From the NCBI GenBank assembly GCA_033060915.1, contig CM065388.1, positions 27,885,001 to 27,949,000 on the forward strand: DNA of 64,000 nucleotides, given 5' to 3'. This document shows positions 25,856 through 37,019 of this stretch, one piece after another. A program made the translations under genes and the position numbers. How positions within the stretch are numbered: position 1 is the first letter of the stretch; the number at the start of each line of letters is the position of its first letter. This DNA comes from Euryodendron excelsum (lineage: Eukaryota; Streptophyta; Magnoliopsida; Ericales; Pentaphylacaceae). The notes under the pieces were generated by a model. It saw only the letters and a list, made by a program, of their open reading frames with translations, was not told the DNA's origin and did no database searches.

Positions 25856-27169
25856 GAGATAGGATAGACCTGGCGCTTGTTGTAGTGGCGCCATGCCAAA
25901 TTTCCTCTTTCCGCCACTAGGAATGGCGCTAGGCCATTTCTTGGCTTGGTGCCACTACTAGTGGTGCTAGCCAGTTAGGAAAGTTTGTAAGTCGGCAAGC
26001 AACATATTTTGGAAAGATTTGGGCTCCTATACTAGTGACTACCATGCAATTTTTAGCCTGGCTTCATTAAAAGTGACTCCTGAAAGTTCGGGGATGAATT
26101 GAAGAGGCCGGGAATGACCCGGAGAGCCAGAAAAGGGTAGGAACACTTAGAATAGTGTCCCAGAGGTATTTGACTTGAAAAATGAGGATAGGATGTGTCG
26201 GAAGGGGTGACCGGGCCGTTAGGGGCAAAACGGTCAGTGGGCCGAAAAGCTGCCGAGATGGACTCAAAATGTCCCAAAAGAAGACTCGATATTTGGAAAC
26301 ATTATTTAGAATGTTTCCAAAGCCTACTGATTTGATACCCAGAGTTGGTGTGGTCGGAAAAAGCGACTGGCCCACTATGGGCAAAACGGTCATTTCGTAC
26401 TGGGTTTGCCAGAACTAACTCGGAATGATTCGAAAAGATAAAAAAAAGTCAAGAACATTATAAGACACATTCTCAAGAGCTTACCGGTTTGATACCCAGA
26501 GCCAGTGTGGTTCCCGGGGCGTTCGGATGCCTAGGGGCAAAATGGCCATCTTGACCGAAAGGTCTCGGAATTGACCTGAAACTGACTGGAGGGCACCTAA
26601 TCATGCCGGATCATCTCTGGGACAATCTTGAAAGGGTGGATTTACTGTGCTGAGGACTTAGGTGTGTTCTCGAGAAACGTGCCAAAAAATGGCCCTACGG
26701 GTAGTTTGGTCATTTTCACCGAAGTGGGCTAGTAGGCACTGGTGTTGACCTGGGTTTTGAGTGTTTCCGCCACTCTAATGGTGGTCGCGTGACAAAGGGG
26801 TTTGTTGGCAATTCCCTATATCGACCTGTTTGCGAGTATTTCCACTACTCTGACAGTTGCAATGTTTGCGAGTATTTTCCCTACTCTGACGGTTCGCAAT
26901 CATTCCCGAGATTGCCTGATCTCAGGAAGCTGCTAAAGGGACTTAGCACCTAAGAATCAACTTTCTTAAAAGGCGTGCCTAAACCAAAATTTCTGTAATG
27001 GCGAGCTAGTAGGCGCTAAAGGTGGACCGTTCTACCATCTAGGGGATCGGGGTCTCATCCTAGTCGACAGGTTTGAAGGGACTTACCGTTCTAAAAAAAT
27101 CTTATTTGGAAAACGTGCCGAATTGGATAGACTTACTCTCTCGTGGAATCAACTGTCTCGAGAGAGGGA

Positions 27170-27400
27170 TTGGAATTGGAAAAGGGGACTTACCGTATTC
27201 AAAAAGACGTGCCTGTGTTGGAATTTGAAAAGGGGACTTACCATCTTTGGAAAGACGCGCCTATTGGAATTGGAAAGGGGACTTACCTTCTTCAGAAAGA
27301 CGCGCCTGTTGGAATTGGAAAGGGGACTTACCTTCTTCGGAAAGACGCGCCTGTTGGAATTGGAAAGGGGACTTACCGTCTTCGGAAAGACGCGCCTGAT
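27170..27400 (-). repeat. 45-bp tandem repeat in U3 of S1 (~5 units)
   Basis: The unit contains GGAATTGGAAAGGGGACTTA, CC(g/t)TCTTCGGAAAGAC and GCGCCTGTT. Because 45 is a multiple of three, it gives artificial repeated peptides in several frames; these are not genes. Diverged single or double units occur in the A LTRs near 8500-8640 and 29060-29230. Confidence 0.8.
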
Positions 27401-27735
27401 TTGGAAGTGGACCGAATGATGCCCCTAGGGGCATTTTGGTCATTTTGCCTCTATTTGGGCCTGGTGGGGCCCGCATAGCAATGAATATACGGGATTGGAC
27501 TTAGAGAGGTGATTTTGATTGGAATTCGTCTATATTGACTTGAACACAAGTCTAGAAGGACCGTAGATTGCGGAGCGGTCAAAAATGGGGTGCTTACAAG
27601 TGTATGAGTGTATAGGAGGCTAGGGTTTGGAAAACCTAAAGAAGCTAGGGTTTAGGGAGGCTATGAGCTCTATGTATTGAATAATAGGATTTTTAAACTG
27701 AGTTTGCGGACCTCTTTCACGCTGGAGGAGGCTCT

Positions 27736-27744
27736 ATATTTATA
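27736..27744 (-). promoter_or_regulatory. TATA box of element A 5' LTR
   Basis: The minus strand reads TATAAATAT with AGAGCCTCC downstream. S1 inserted about 130 bp downstream of this box, so it would interrupt any transcript from A's own promoter. Confidence 0.65.
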
Positions 27745-29416
27745 AAGGGAAGAGCAACCTGGCACCAGGCCAAACTTTACATTAGCGCCACTCCTAGCGC
27801 CAGGCCATTTTTTGGCTTTGCGCCACTACTAATGGCGCCAGCCACTTAAGAAAGTCTTTAAGTCAGCAAGCAATGTATCTTGAGAATATTTTGGCGCTTG
27901 TACTAGTGACTACCATGTAATGTTTAAATTGGCTTCAATAGGAGTGACTCCAGAAAGTCCAGAAAGCATTTAAGGGACTGGGGTTGGCCCGAAATGCCAA
28001 AAAGGGCAGGGACCCTTAGAATAGGGTCCCAAAGATATTAGCCTTGAAAAATGAGGACAGGATGTATCGAAAGGGTTAACTGGGCTATTAGGGGCAAAAC
28101 GGTCAATCGGACTGAAAAGCTGCCGGGATGGACTCGGAATATCCCGAAAGAAGACTCGAAAGTTGAAAACATTATTTAGAATGTTCCCAAAGGCTACTAG
28201 TTTGATACCCGGAGCTGGTGTGGTTGCAAAAGGCAATCGACCCACCAGGGACAAAACAATCATTTTACACCGAGTTCATCGGAACTAACTCGAAATGATC
28301 CAGAAAGATAATGGAAAGTCAAAAATACTATAAGAAGGATTCTCAAGAGATTACTGGTTTAATACCTAGAGCCGATATGGTTCTCGAGGCGCTCAGATGC
28401 CTAGGGGCAAAATGGTTATCTTGACCGGAAAGTCTCAAAATTGGCCCGAAACTAACTAGAAGGCACCTAAACATGCCGGATCATCTCTAAGACGATCTTG
28501 GAAGGGTAGACTTACCGTTCTAAGGACTTAGGTATTTTCTCGAGAAAAGTGCCAGAAATAGCCCTACGGGTAGTTTGGTCATTTTTCACCGAAGCAGGCT
28601 AGAAGACACTGGTGTTGACCTGAGTTTTGAGTGTTTCCACCACTCTAATGGCGGTCCTGTGATACAGGGGTTTGTTGGCAATTCCCTATATCGACCTGTT
28701 TGCGAGTATTTTTGCTACTCTAACGGTTGTGATGTTTGCGAGTACTTCCGGTACTCTGACGGTTCGCGATCATTCCCGGGACTACCTAATCTTGGGAAGC
28801 TGCTAAAGGGACTTAGCACTTGAGAAGTCAAATATCTTGGAAGGCATGCTGAAATAGACATTTCTGCATTGGCGGGCTAGCAGGCGCCAAAGGTGAACCG
28901 TTTTACCATCTAAGGGACTTGGGGTCTCGTCTCGGTCGATGGGTTTGAAGGGACTTACCATTTCGAATAAACTTTTTTCAAAAAACGTGCCAGAAAGGAT
29001 AGACTTACCGTTTCGAGGAATCAACTTTCTCGAGAGAGGGATTGGAATATGAATTGGAAAAGGGGACTTATCGTCTTCAGGAAGACACCCCTATTGTAAT
29101 TGGAAAATGGGACTTACCGTCTTCGGGAAGACGCGCCTATTGAAATTGGAAAGGGGACTTACCATCTTTGAAAAAACATGCCTATGGGAATATGGAAAGG
29201 GGACTTACCGTCTTCGGAAAGACGTGCCTATAGGATTGGACCGAACAAGGCCCAGAAGGGCATTTTGGTTATTTTGCCTTTATTTGGGCCTGGTGGGCTA
29301 GCGAAGCGATGAATTGACTGGATTAGGACTAGAATTCTAGAATATGTCCATATTGACTTGAACTCAAGTCAGGACAGACTGGAGACTACTGAGCGGTCAA
29401 AAATGGGGTGCTTATA

Positions 29417-31438
29417 ATGGTCTAGGCATTCGAACATACCAGATTGTCTTTGAAACAATCTTGGAAATGTGGACTTACTGCTCTGAGGACTTAGGTATTG
29501 TCTTGAGAAGCGTGTCAAAAAAGCCCTAAGGGGCAGTTTAGTCATTTTCACCTGAGTGGGCTAGTTGGCACTGGTGTTGACATGGGTTTTGAATGTTTTT
29601 GCCACTCTGACGGTCTGTAATGAGTTGGTTTCTAAAGGTATCTCATCCTTTGGTAAACGTGTCCCAGCCAAGAGGCGAGTTCGATCCCATGACAAAGGGA
29701 GTTTGTTGGCAATTTCTAATGCGATCTGGTTGCGAGTGTTTTTGCCACGTTGATAGTTATGATGTTTACGAGTGTTTCCATCACTCTAATGGTGCGCGTT
29801 CATTTCGGAGACTATATGATCTCGGGAAACTGCTAAGTGTACTTATCGTTTGAAGAATTAACTTTCTTGAAAGACGTGTCGAATAACAGACATTTTTCAT
29901 TAGCGGGCTAACAGGCACCAAAGGTGGACTATTCTACCATCTCGGGGACTTGGGGTACGTCTCAGTCGACAGGTTTGAAAGGAATTACAGTTCTGAAGAG
30001 TTTTTTCAAAACGTGCCAGATTGGATGGTCTTATTACCTGAGAGATTAACTTTTTTTAAAGGCATGCCAAATTTTATTTGAATTGGAATTGGACTTGAAA
30101 TTGAATTTGAGATTGAAACGGGGACTTACCGTCTCTAAGAAGACGTGCCAATTGGAATAGGACCGAGCAATGCCCTGAGGGCATTTTGGTCATTTTACCT
30201 TTATTGGGCCTAGCGTGCTCGTAAAGTGATTGATTGACTAGATTGAGTCAGGAAATTTTATTTTGACTTGAATGTGTCTATTTTGATTTGAATGTGAGTC
30301 CAGTCGGACCGGAGATTACTGAGTGGGTAATAATGGTATGCATATGGTTGCTAGTTTGATTCTCAGAGCCAGTATGGTTTAAGAGAGTAACCGAATCACG
30401 GTCACCTCGTCTTGGGAGCTCTAGGGTTAACTAAGATTAGCCGGGGTTGACTAGGTTAACCAGAGTTAACTGGGTTGACTTAGGTTGACTGGGGTTGACT
30501 AGAGTTGACTAAAATTGACTGGGGTTAACCAGAATTGACTGGGGTTAATTAGAGTTAATTGGGGAGGTTACCAGTTTGATACCCAAAGCTAGTGTGGTTT
30601 CGTAATGTGTTTGGATGCCTAGGGGAAAAATGGTCATTTTGACCGGAAAAACTCCGGGAAAGGACCGGAGTTGACTGGATGGCACTGGACATGCCGGACT
30701 GTCTAAGGACGGCCTAGAAAAGTGGTCTTACCGTTATGAGGACTTGGTACTTTCTCGAAAAACGTGACAGACCTGTTAGGGGCAAAGTGGTTATTTTTCA
30801 CCAGGACGAGCTAGCAAGCGTCAGTGTTGACCGGTTTAGATCTGGTCTGGACTTCTTTCCGAGGAATTGGTACTTTCTCGGTGGACATGTTTGAAAGGGT
30901 TTTACAGCCTTGAGGGATAAACATTTTCCAAGGTCATGCCGGACTTGGATGGTCCTCTGTTCTTGAGGGGTTTGTGCTTTCTCTAATAACGTGTCAGACT
31001 GGAGAACATTCTACATTGGCGGGCTAGTAGGCACCAAAAGTGAATTGCTTTTTCATCTCGAGGACTAAGGTACTTTTCAGAGATGAGTGTGAAAGAGGCT
31101 TTACCGATATGGGGAATAAACTTTATTGGTGATCATGCCATACTGGGTTGAATGGTTTTACCATCAATGAGGGATCAACTTTCTCGAATGACGGGACTAT
31201 TGGATTTGACTTTGAATTTGAATGGACTTATTGTCTTATGGAAGACGTGCTAGGTTGGATTGGATTGAGTATTGCACGAGAGGCATTCTAGTCATTTGGC
31301 CTCTATTGGGCCTGTGAAGTGGTTAACAGATCAGAAAGAATTTGGAAAGCTAGTTTGGGCTTGAGTATGCTTGTGTTGGTTTGTAAGTGCTTCTAGTCGG
31401 GCCGGAGATCGCCGAGTGACCAAAATGGGGTGCTAATA
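29417..31438 (-). repeat. LTR H, U3 portion (minus), continued after element A
   Basis: After the ATGGT duplication the sequence continues the LTR order seen elsewhere (a CTAGGCATTCGAACATACC block, GGACTTA modules, GGTCATTTT...GCCTCTATTGGGCCT, then CAAAATGGGGTGCTAATA at 31438). It corresponds to the first ~2 kb of an LTR. It carries a family-atypical GGTTGACT minisatellite at 30421-30566 and extra diverged GGACTTA modules. Confidence 0.7.
30421..30566. repeat. GGGTTGACT/GGGTTAACT minisatellite
   Basis: About twelve imperfect copies of a ~12-bp unit such as GGGGTTGACTAG, with TTGACT/TTAACT alternating, lie in tandem inside the U3 of LTR H. None of the other seven LTRs in the window has it. 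Confidence 0.75.
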
Positions 31439-31972
31439 GCATCATATCAAGCTTCTTTTCAAAATTGTTTTCGAAGTGGATAGTATTGGACATTAGACAA
31501 TCAAAAATTCTAAATGAGTGAACCTAGGGTGAATAGACATATAGGTACTGCAAGGGCTGGGTAAGGTGATGGCTTATTGCGTCTTCCCTACACATAACCA
31601 ACCCTTTGAACCTAGAATCACAGTTTTCAAGGACCAAAATGGATTTATTTTCAAAAAGGGCTTAAATCTTTTCAAAGATTGCCAAACAGCCTATTTTATT
31701 TAAAAACCCTCTATTGAGGAAGTGTTCTAAAACCTTTTCAAAAACCCTAAGTTCAATCTTCATATTGTACTTAGTTTTAGGTGACCTAACTCACCTTAAT
31801 CAAGTTAGGTGGCGACCCCAAAACCTTTTCTAAAAGCCCTTATTCAAAATCAATTTCCAATTCAAACCTAGTCACACTGGTCCTTTTAGGAGGATGTGTT
31901 TTAACGAGAGAGTACTATGTTTTTTCCACTTGCGTAGTTTTACTCGAGTGCAAAAAATCAATATGCGACATA
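31439..31972 (+). repeat. LTR fragment, U5 3' end (plus)
   Basis: Matches the last ~530 bp of the family LTR in plus orientation. It has the GTGAATAGACATATAGGTAC block, the TTAGGTGACCTAACTCACC block, and ends TCGAGTGCAAAAAATC...GCGACA at 31972. It is diverged and lacks its own 5' part at the junction with H (31438/31439). No PBS follows. Confidence 0.7.
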
Positions 31973-32999
31973 TACCTTATGAAAGGTTTGTTTGAATATT
32001 TCATCAACTTGGAGAGATTAGTTATTAATCTACTAAACTCCTTTGAGGTTATAACTTTTGAAAAATAGTTTTGGTAAAGGGACTAAACACTTCCTTTTAG
32101 GTTTCTGAAAAAACTTTAGGGTTATAGAACCCTACATGATATCTCACTTTCCTTAAGGGAGCATAATCATGGGATGATTAATATTGCCTTAGGAATGTGA
32201 CTTTTGAAAACCATTTTTGAAATAGGTTTTTGAAAACTCATAGGGTTTGGGACCCTATTATGAACCTTGAAGTTACATTTGATGTATCACTTTTCATTGA
32301 AGACCTTAACCATGAGTGGGCTAGGATCACCTTAAAGATGTGAGTTTTGAAAACATTTTGGAAAATAGGTTTTGGAAATATTAAGTCTCTAGCCACTTTT
32401 TATGGAGACAATCTTAAGAGAGCTTTTGAAAATATTTTAAGAGGGGCATGAAAGCGTTTGAAAAGACCTAGTGTGAAAAAGGTTTGAGAATCATTTGAAC
32501 ATATATTTTGAAAACCACTTGAAAATGGAACTAATGGTAGTTTGAAAAGGGTTTGAAACATGAAAATAAGACCATCACATGTAATACATGAACAATATAA
32601 CCATTATAACGCAAGAGGGTCATGAATCATACAACGTTCAAGGCTTCACCACATAGCAAGGAGCTCTAAAAGCCATACTATGCTTAAGTAAGCTTGTGAA
32701 AGGTTCCCCAACCAGTGGTTCTCGGAAACTTTCCTCTAAGCATAGCCTAAGAGCCCTCTTGTTCAAGCATACAAGAAGAGGGGATTAGTAGATGGGGGTT
32801 AAAATAGAGGAAAAGGCCAAGTAGACTTTGAGGGATAAGAGAAGGCGTGGGAGAGACATAAATGTAAAAAGGAGCTACACCTTTGTCTTAAAACACCTGC
32901 AATCCATCATTTTTAGTAGTCTTAAACTTGAATGAGCTTGAATGGACTTGAGAAGGCTTGAATTGCCTTGGAGCTTTAAAGAACTTAGGGTTTTCTTGA
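31973..32999 (-). repeat. Degenerate LTR fragment (minus) into which element B inserted
   Basis: Reads as a diverged minus-strand LTR middle part. It has TCTCACTTTCC blocks, GGCTTCACCACATAG, and a CAAGCATACAAGAAGAGGGG...GGGTTAAAATAGAGG block equivalent to 3480-3570 in LTR H. It ends at CTTGA (32995-32999), the expected left target duplication of element B; the right copy lies beyond the window. Confidence 0.6.
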
Positions 33000-34509
33000 T
33001 GTAAGCACCCCATTTTTGCCCGTTTGGCAGTCTCCAGTCCATCCAAACTTGCACTCAAGTCAATATAGTGGTATTCCAATCGAAATCAACTTTTCAAGTC
33101 TAATCCCATCAATCCATCGCTTCACGGGCTCTCCTGCCCAAATAGAGGCAAAATGACCAAAATGCCCTGGGGGTAAGTTTTGTCACATTTCAACAGGCAC
33201 GTCTTTCCAAAGACAGTAAGTCCCCTTTCCAATTCCATTTTCAATTCCAATTCCAATTCCAATTCTAATTCCAATTAAATACGACACCCCTTTCGAGAAA
33301 GTTGATTCCTCAAGGTGGTAAGACTCTCTAATCTGGCACGTTTCCGAGTAAACTCTTCGGAATGGTAAGTCCCTTCAAACCCATCAACGGGGATGAGACC
33401 CCAAGTCCCCTAGACAGTAGAACAATCCACCTTTGGTGCTTGCTAACCCACCAATGCAGAAATGTCCGTTTTGGCACGCCTTTCTATAAAGTTGATTTCT
33501 CAGGCGCTAAGTCCATTTATCAGCTTCATGAGATCAGGCAGTCTCAGGAATGATCGCAAACCGTCAGAGTAGTGGAAATACTTGCAAACAGGTCGATATA
33601 GGGAATTGCGAACAAACCCCTGTATCACAGGACCACTGTCAAAGTGGCAGAAACACTCAAAACTTAGGTCAACACCGGTGCATGCTAGCCCACTTCGGTG
33701 AAAAATGACCAAACTGCCCCTAAGGCCATTTTTGGCACGTTTCTCGAGAAAATACCTAAGTCCTCAGAACGGTAAGTCCACCCTTCCATGATCGTCCTAG
33801 AGATGATTCGGCATGATGAAGTGCCTTCTAGTTAGTTTCGGGCCAATTCCGAGACTTTTCGGTCAAGATGACCATTTTGCCCCTAAGCATTTGAGCGCCC
33901 GGGAACCACACTGGCTTTAGGTATCAAACCGGTAATCTCTCAAGAATGCTTCTTGTACTATTCCCAACCTTCTATTACCTTTCCGAATCATACCAAGTCA
34001 ATTCCGGCAAACCCGGTGCAAAATGACAGTTTTGCCCTTGGCGGGCCAGTCGTCTTTTCTAGCCACACCAGCTTTGGATATTAAATCGATAACCTTTAGG
34101 AACATTCTAAATAATGTTTCCAAATCTCGAGTCTTCTTCCAGGACGTTCTGAGTCCGTCCTGGCAGCTCCCCGGCCCGGTTGACCGTTTTGTCACTAATG
34201 GCCTGGTCAACCCTTCCGACACATCTTGTCCTCATTTTTCAAGTCAAATACCTCTGGGACTCTATTCTAAGGGCTCCTGTTCCTTTCCGGCCTTCTGAGC
34301 CATTCCCGACCCTTTCAAATCATTCCCGGACTTTTCGAAGTCACTCCTAGTGAAACCAAGCTAAAAATTACATGGTAGTCACTAGTACAGGTGCCCAAAT
34401 CTTTTGAAGATACGTTGTTTGCCGACCTTAAAACTTTCCTAAGTGGAGTGGTGCCAAAAGGAATTTTGGCCTAGCGCCACTGCAACACAGGCCAGGTCAT
34501 TCCTCTCTC

Positions 34510-34518
34510 TATAAATAC
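34510..34518 (+). promoter_or_regulatory. TATA box of element B 5' LTR
   Basis: TATAAATAC followed by AAAGCCTCC. It is the promoter that would drive the element B genomic transcript, but S2 lies 1.47 kb downstream inside the transcribed LTR. Confidence 0.7.
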
Positions 34519-34808
34519 AAAGCCTCCTCCAGCGTGGAAGGGGTCCACAAACTCAATCTAAAAACCTTACTTTCGATACACAGAGCTCGTAGCCTCCCAA
34601 AACCCTAGTCTCCTTTAGGTTCTCTAAACCCTAGCCTCCTATACACACATACACTCTTATACACTCATACATTAGCCTCCAAAGCCTCCATTGAAGACTT
34701 GAAGTGCTGCAAGCTGAAGCTCCCGAAGATCAAGACGAGAGACTGAAGCAAAGACCGAAGTAAAAAAGGCAGAGCGCGCAAAGCAAAGCAAAAAAAACAA
34801 GACACAAG

Positions 34809-34810
34809 GT
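34809..34810 (+). promoter_or_regulatory. Conserved splice-donor-like site in LTR (B 5' LTR copy)
   Basis: ACACAAG followed by GTAGG lies about 300 bp downstream of the TATA box. It is kept in six of the eight LTRs (also at 6903, 22333, 38310, 53330 and 61281). Together with an acceptor-like site before gag (44635) it could remove the long U5 leader. Use as a donor is inferred. Confidence 0.4.
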
Positions 34811-36217
34811 AGGATCTCTACTTAAGTTTACGCATCTTCTCTCTCTCTCTTCTCTCTCCGAACTCACTTGGGTTTTCTTCTATTTTCATCCCCCATCTTC
34901 TTCCCCCCTTTCTTGCATGCTTAAAATAAGGGATTTTTCAGTCCATGTGTAGGATTAGGCTATTGGAGGTCATCGTGTCGGGGCTTTCTTTTAGTCTAAC
35001 TGGAGACCACGTGGGTTCGGTCCCCTTGATTATGTGGTGAAGCCTTTAACCTTGCATGTTCACGACCCCAACTTCCATTGTGCATATTTTGATCTTGCAT
35101 TCTTCCAAAATTCATTTTCAAAATCATTTTCAAAACTTGCATTGACATTATTTTCAAACTTGCATCAAAACCTTCTTTTTCAAAATTTGTTTTCAAAATC
35201 ACAATCCTAGGGTGATTCTAGCCTTTTCATGGTTAGGGTTGCTTTAGGAAAGTATTACATTTAGAGTGACCAATGTGGTCCATATTTTCAAATCATTTGT
35301 TATTTTCAAAACCACTATCCTAAAATGGTTCTAGCCTTCTTATGGTTAGAATCGCTTTAGAAAAGTGAGATATTTTTATAAACTTTCTAAAACTCTCTTT
35401 TCAAATCTTACTTTCTAAAAATCTCTTTTCCAACATACTTTTCAAAAATTCTCTTCAAGTTCCTTTCTAAAATTGTTTTCTGAAAACTTCCTTCAAAAAT
35501 TTATTTTTCAAAACTCCTTTTTAAGCTTCTTTCCAAAAACTGCTCTCTTTAAAATTCATTTTCTAAAAATGCTTCTTAAGTTTTCTTCCTAAAAACTCTT
35601 TCCAAAAAATCCCTTTCCTAAAAAACTCTCTTTTCAAAACCTCTCTCTCTAAAAAAACTCTCTTTTCAAGTTTACCTTCTAAAAACTCTTTTTCTAGGAT
35701 TCCCTTCCAAAAACCTCTCTTTCCTAAAAACTCACTTTCCAAAATCTCTTTTCTTGGACCAAAGTCAAGCCCTAGAACCAACGATTAGCAAACCCTAATT
35801 TCTTTCCTTAAAACACGATTTTTAATCTTGCCTTAAAATTTAGGTTTCCAAAATCTCCCTTTTACATCAAAATCATAAATTTCCAAAACCTATTTTCTAC
35901 GTCAAAACTATAGTCTTCAAAATTTAGGATTTCTAAAACTTCATCCTCCAAATCCATGTCAAATCCAATCTTCCCTTTTGTAAGCACCCCATTTTTGACC
36001 GCTCGGCAGTCTACACTCCGTCCAGACTTGTTTTCAAGTCATTATGGACATATTCCAATCGAAACCAATCCTCTAGTCCAAATTTCGTCTTTCCATCGTT
36101 TCGCGGGCCCGTCAGGCCCAAATAGAGGCAAAATGACCAAAATGCCCTTAGGGGCATTGTCCTTTCTTATTCCAATTCCAATCCCTCTCTCGAGACAGTT
36201 TATTCCTCGAGACGGTC

Positions 36218-36385
36218 TGAGTAGCGAAACTACTCACAAAACCGTTAGAGTAGCGGAAGTACTCACAAAACCGTTAGAGTAGCGGAAGTACTCACCAAAC
36301 CGTTAGAGTAATGGAAGTACTCATCAAACCGTTAGAGTAGCGGAAATACTCACACCGTTAGAGTGGCGGAAACACTCAAAACCCA
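36218..36385 (+). repeat. ~30-bp tandem repeat in S2 U3, first block
   Basis: About five units of CCGTTAGAGTAGCGGAAGTA plus CTCACAAAA. They are the same family as 36625-36935 and as 51585-52095 in S3. Confidence 0.85.
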
Positions 36386-36624
36386 GGCATGTCTCTTCGG
36401 AGACGGTAAGACCCCTTTCCAATCCCTCTCTCGAGACAGTTTATTCCTCGAGACGGTTCCAATCCAGGCATGTCTCTTCGGAGACGGTAAGACCCCTTTC
36501 CAATCCCTCTCTCGAGACAGTTTATTCCTTGAGACGGTTCCAATCCAGGCACGTCTCTTCGGAGATGATAAGACCCCTTTCCAATCCCTCTCTCGAGGCA
36601 GTTTATTCCTCGAGACGGTCTGAG
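36384..36624 (+). repeat. 81-bp tandem repeat in S2 U3 (3 units)
   Basis: Units start at about 36384, 36465 and 36546, spaced exactly 81 bp. Each holds a stem-loop GTCTC-TTCG-GAGAC, then GGTAAGACCCC, CTCTCTCGAGACAG and CCTCGAGACGGT. S3 has two units at about 51642 and 51723 with the same spacing. Confidence 0.9.
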
Positions 36625-36935
36625 TAGCGAAACTACTCACAAAACCGTTAGAGTAGCGGAAGTACTCACAAAACCGTTAGATTAGCGGAAATACTCACAG
36701 AACCGTTAGAGTAGTGGAAATACTCACAGAACCGTTAGAGTAGCGAAAATACTCACAAATCATCAACCCCGTCCGAGTAGCAGAAATACTCACAAATCAT
36801 CAACCCCGTCCGAGTAGCGGAAATACTCACAAATCATTAACCTCGTCCGAGTAGCGGAAATACTCATAAATCATCAACCCCGTCCGAGTAGTGAAAATAA
36901 TCATACCGTTTGAGTGGCGGAAACACTCAAAACCT
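36625..36935 (+). repeat. ~30-bp tandem repeat in S2 U3, second block
   Basis: About nine to ten imperfect units of CGTTAGAGTAGCGGAAATAC or CGTCCGAGTAGCGGAAATAC with CTCACAAATCATCAACC spacers. The two unit types are segregated left and right. Non-coding. Confidence 0.85.
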
Positions 36936-37019
36936 AGGTCAACACCAGTGGCTGTTAGCCCACTTCGGAGGAAAAGGACCAAACTACCCTTAGGACCTTT
37001 TGCGAGACTTTCCGGTCAA

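Larger units (their letters stand above)
22496..27598 (-). mobile_element. Solo LTR S1 (5103 bp) inside element A 5' LTR
   Basis: It begins TGTCGTGCC and ends GCTTACA on plus (TG...CA ends on minus) and is flanked by AGTGT at 22491-22495 and 27599-27603. Adjacent host sequence continues across the site. There is no PBS, polypurine tract or coding sequence between the ends, so it is a solo LTR left by recombination between two LTRs. It has a longer U5 low-complexity tract (about 23300-24300) than the A and B LTRs and its own 45-bp tandem repeat in U3. The usual donor-like site is mutated here (GT to GA on minus near 25532). Confidence 0.9.
4576..29416 (-). mobile_element. Element A: near-complete Ty3/gypsy Tat-type retrotransposon, ~19.7 kb plus nested LTR
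   Basis: Both ends are defined. The left end is TGTCACGCC preceded by ATGGT (4571-4575); the right end is ...GCTTATA followed by ATGGT (29417-29421). This 5-bp target duplication fits Ty3/gypsy integration. Read on minus, the order is 5' LTR, PBS (19875-19856), leader, gag-protease remnant, pol, spacer, an opposite-strand DUF7745-like gene, polypurine tract (8838-8822), 3' LTR. Without the nested solo LTR the element is about 19.7 kb: LTRs ~4.43 and ~4.25 kb, internal part 11.06 kb. By eye over ~385 bp the two LTRs differ at roughly one position in ten, so insertion is old. All coding regions are broken. It sits inside LTR H. Confidence 0.88.
19878..29416 (-). repeat. 5' LTR of element A (~4.43 kb), split by solo LTR S1
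   Basis: The outer ends are TCTCGCGCC at 19878 (one change from the usual TGTCGCGCC) and GCTTATA at 29416. S1 plus a 5-bp duplication occupies 22496-27603. The U5 part is 19878-22495; the promoter and U3 part is 27604-29416. TATA box at 27744-27736, donor-like ACACAAG/GTAGG at 22333-22332, and a 14-G run near 22227-22240. Confidence 0.88.

Noticed and set aside
27123..27478. Open frames with repeated GLTFFGKTRLLELER-like peptide
   Set aside because: They arise from a 45-bp non-coding tandem repeat (a multiple of three) that is open in several frames on both strands.
34596..34640. CCCTAAA-like words as interstitial telomere repeats
   Set aside because: They are separated AAACCCTAG words, not a tandem 7-bp array; treated as teloboxes instead.
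36350..36640. Open frames of 86-96 codons on both strands
   Set aside because: Shadow of the 81-bp U3 repeat; open on both strands and upstream of the TATA box.
36218..36935. Regularly spaced repeats resembling a CRISPR array
   Set aside because: Plant nuclear context, imperfect units, repeated spacers, inside an LTR U3, no cas genes.
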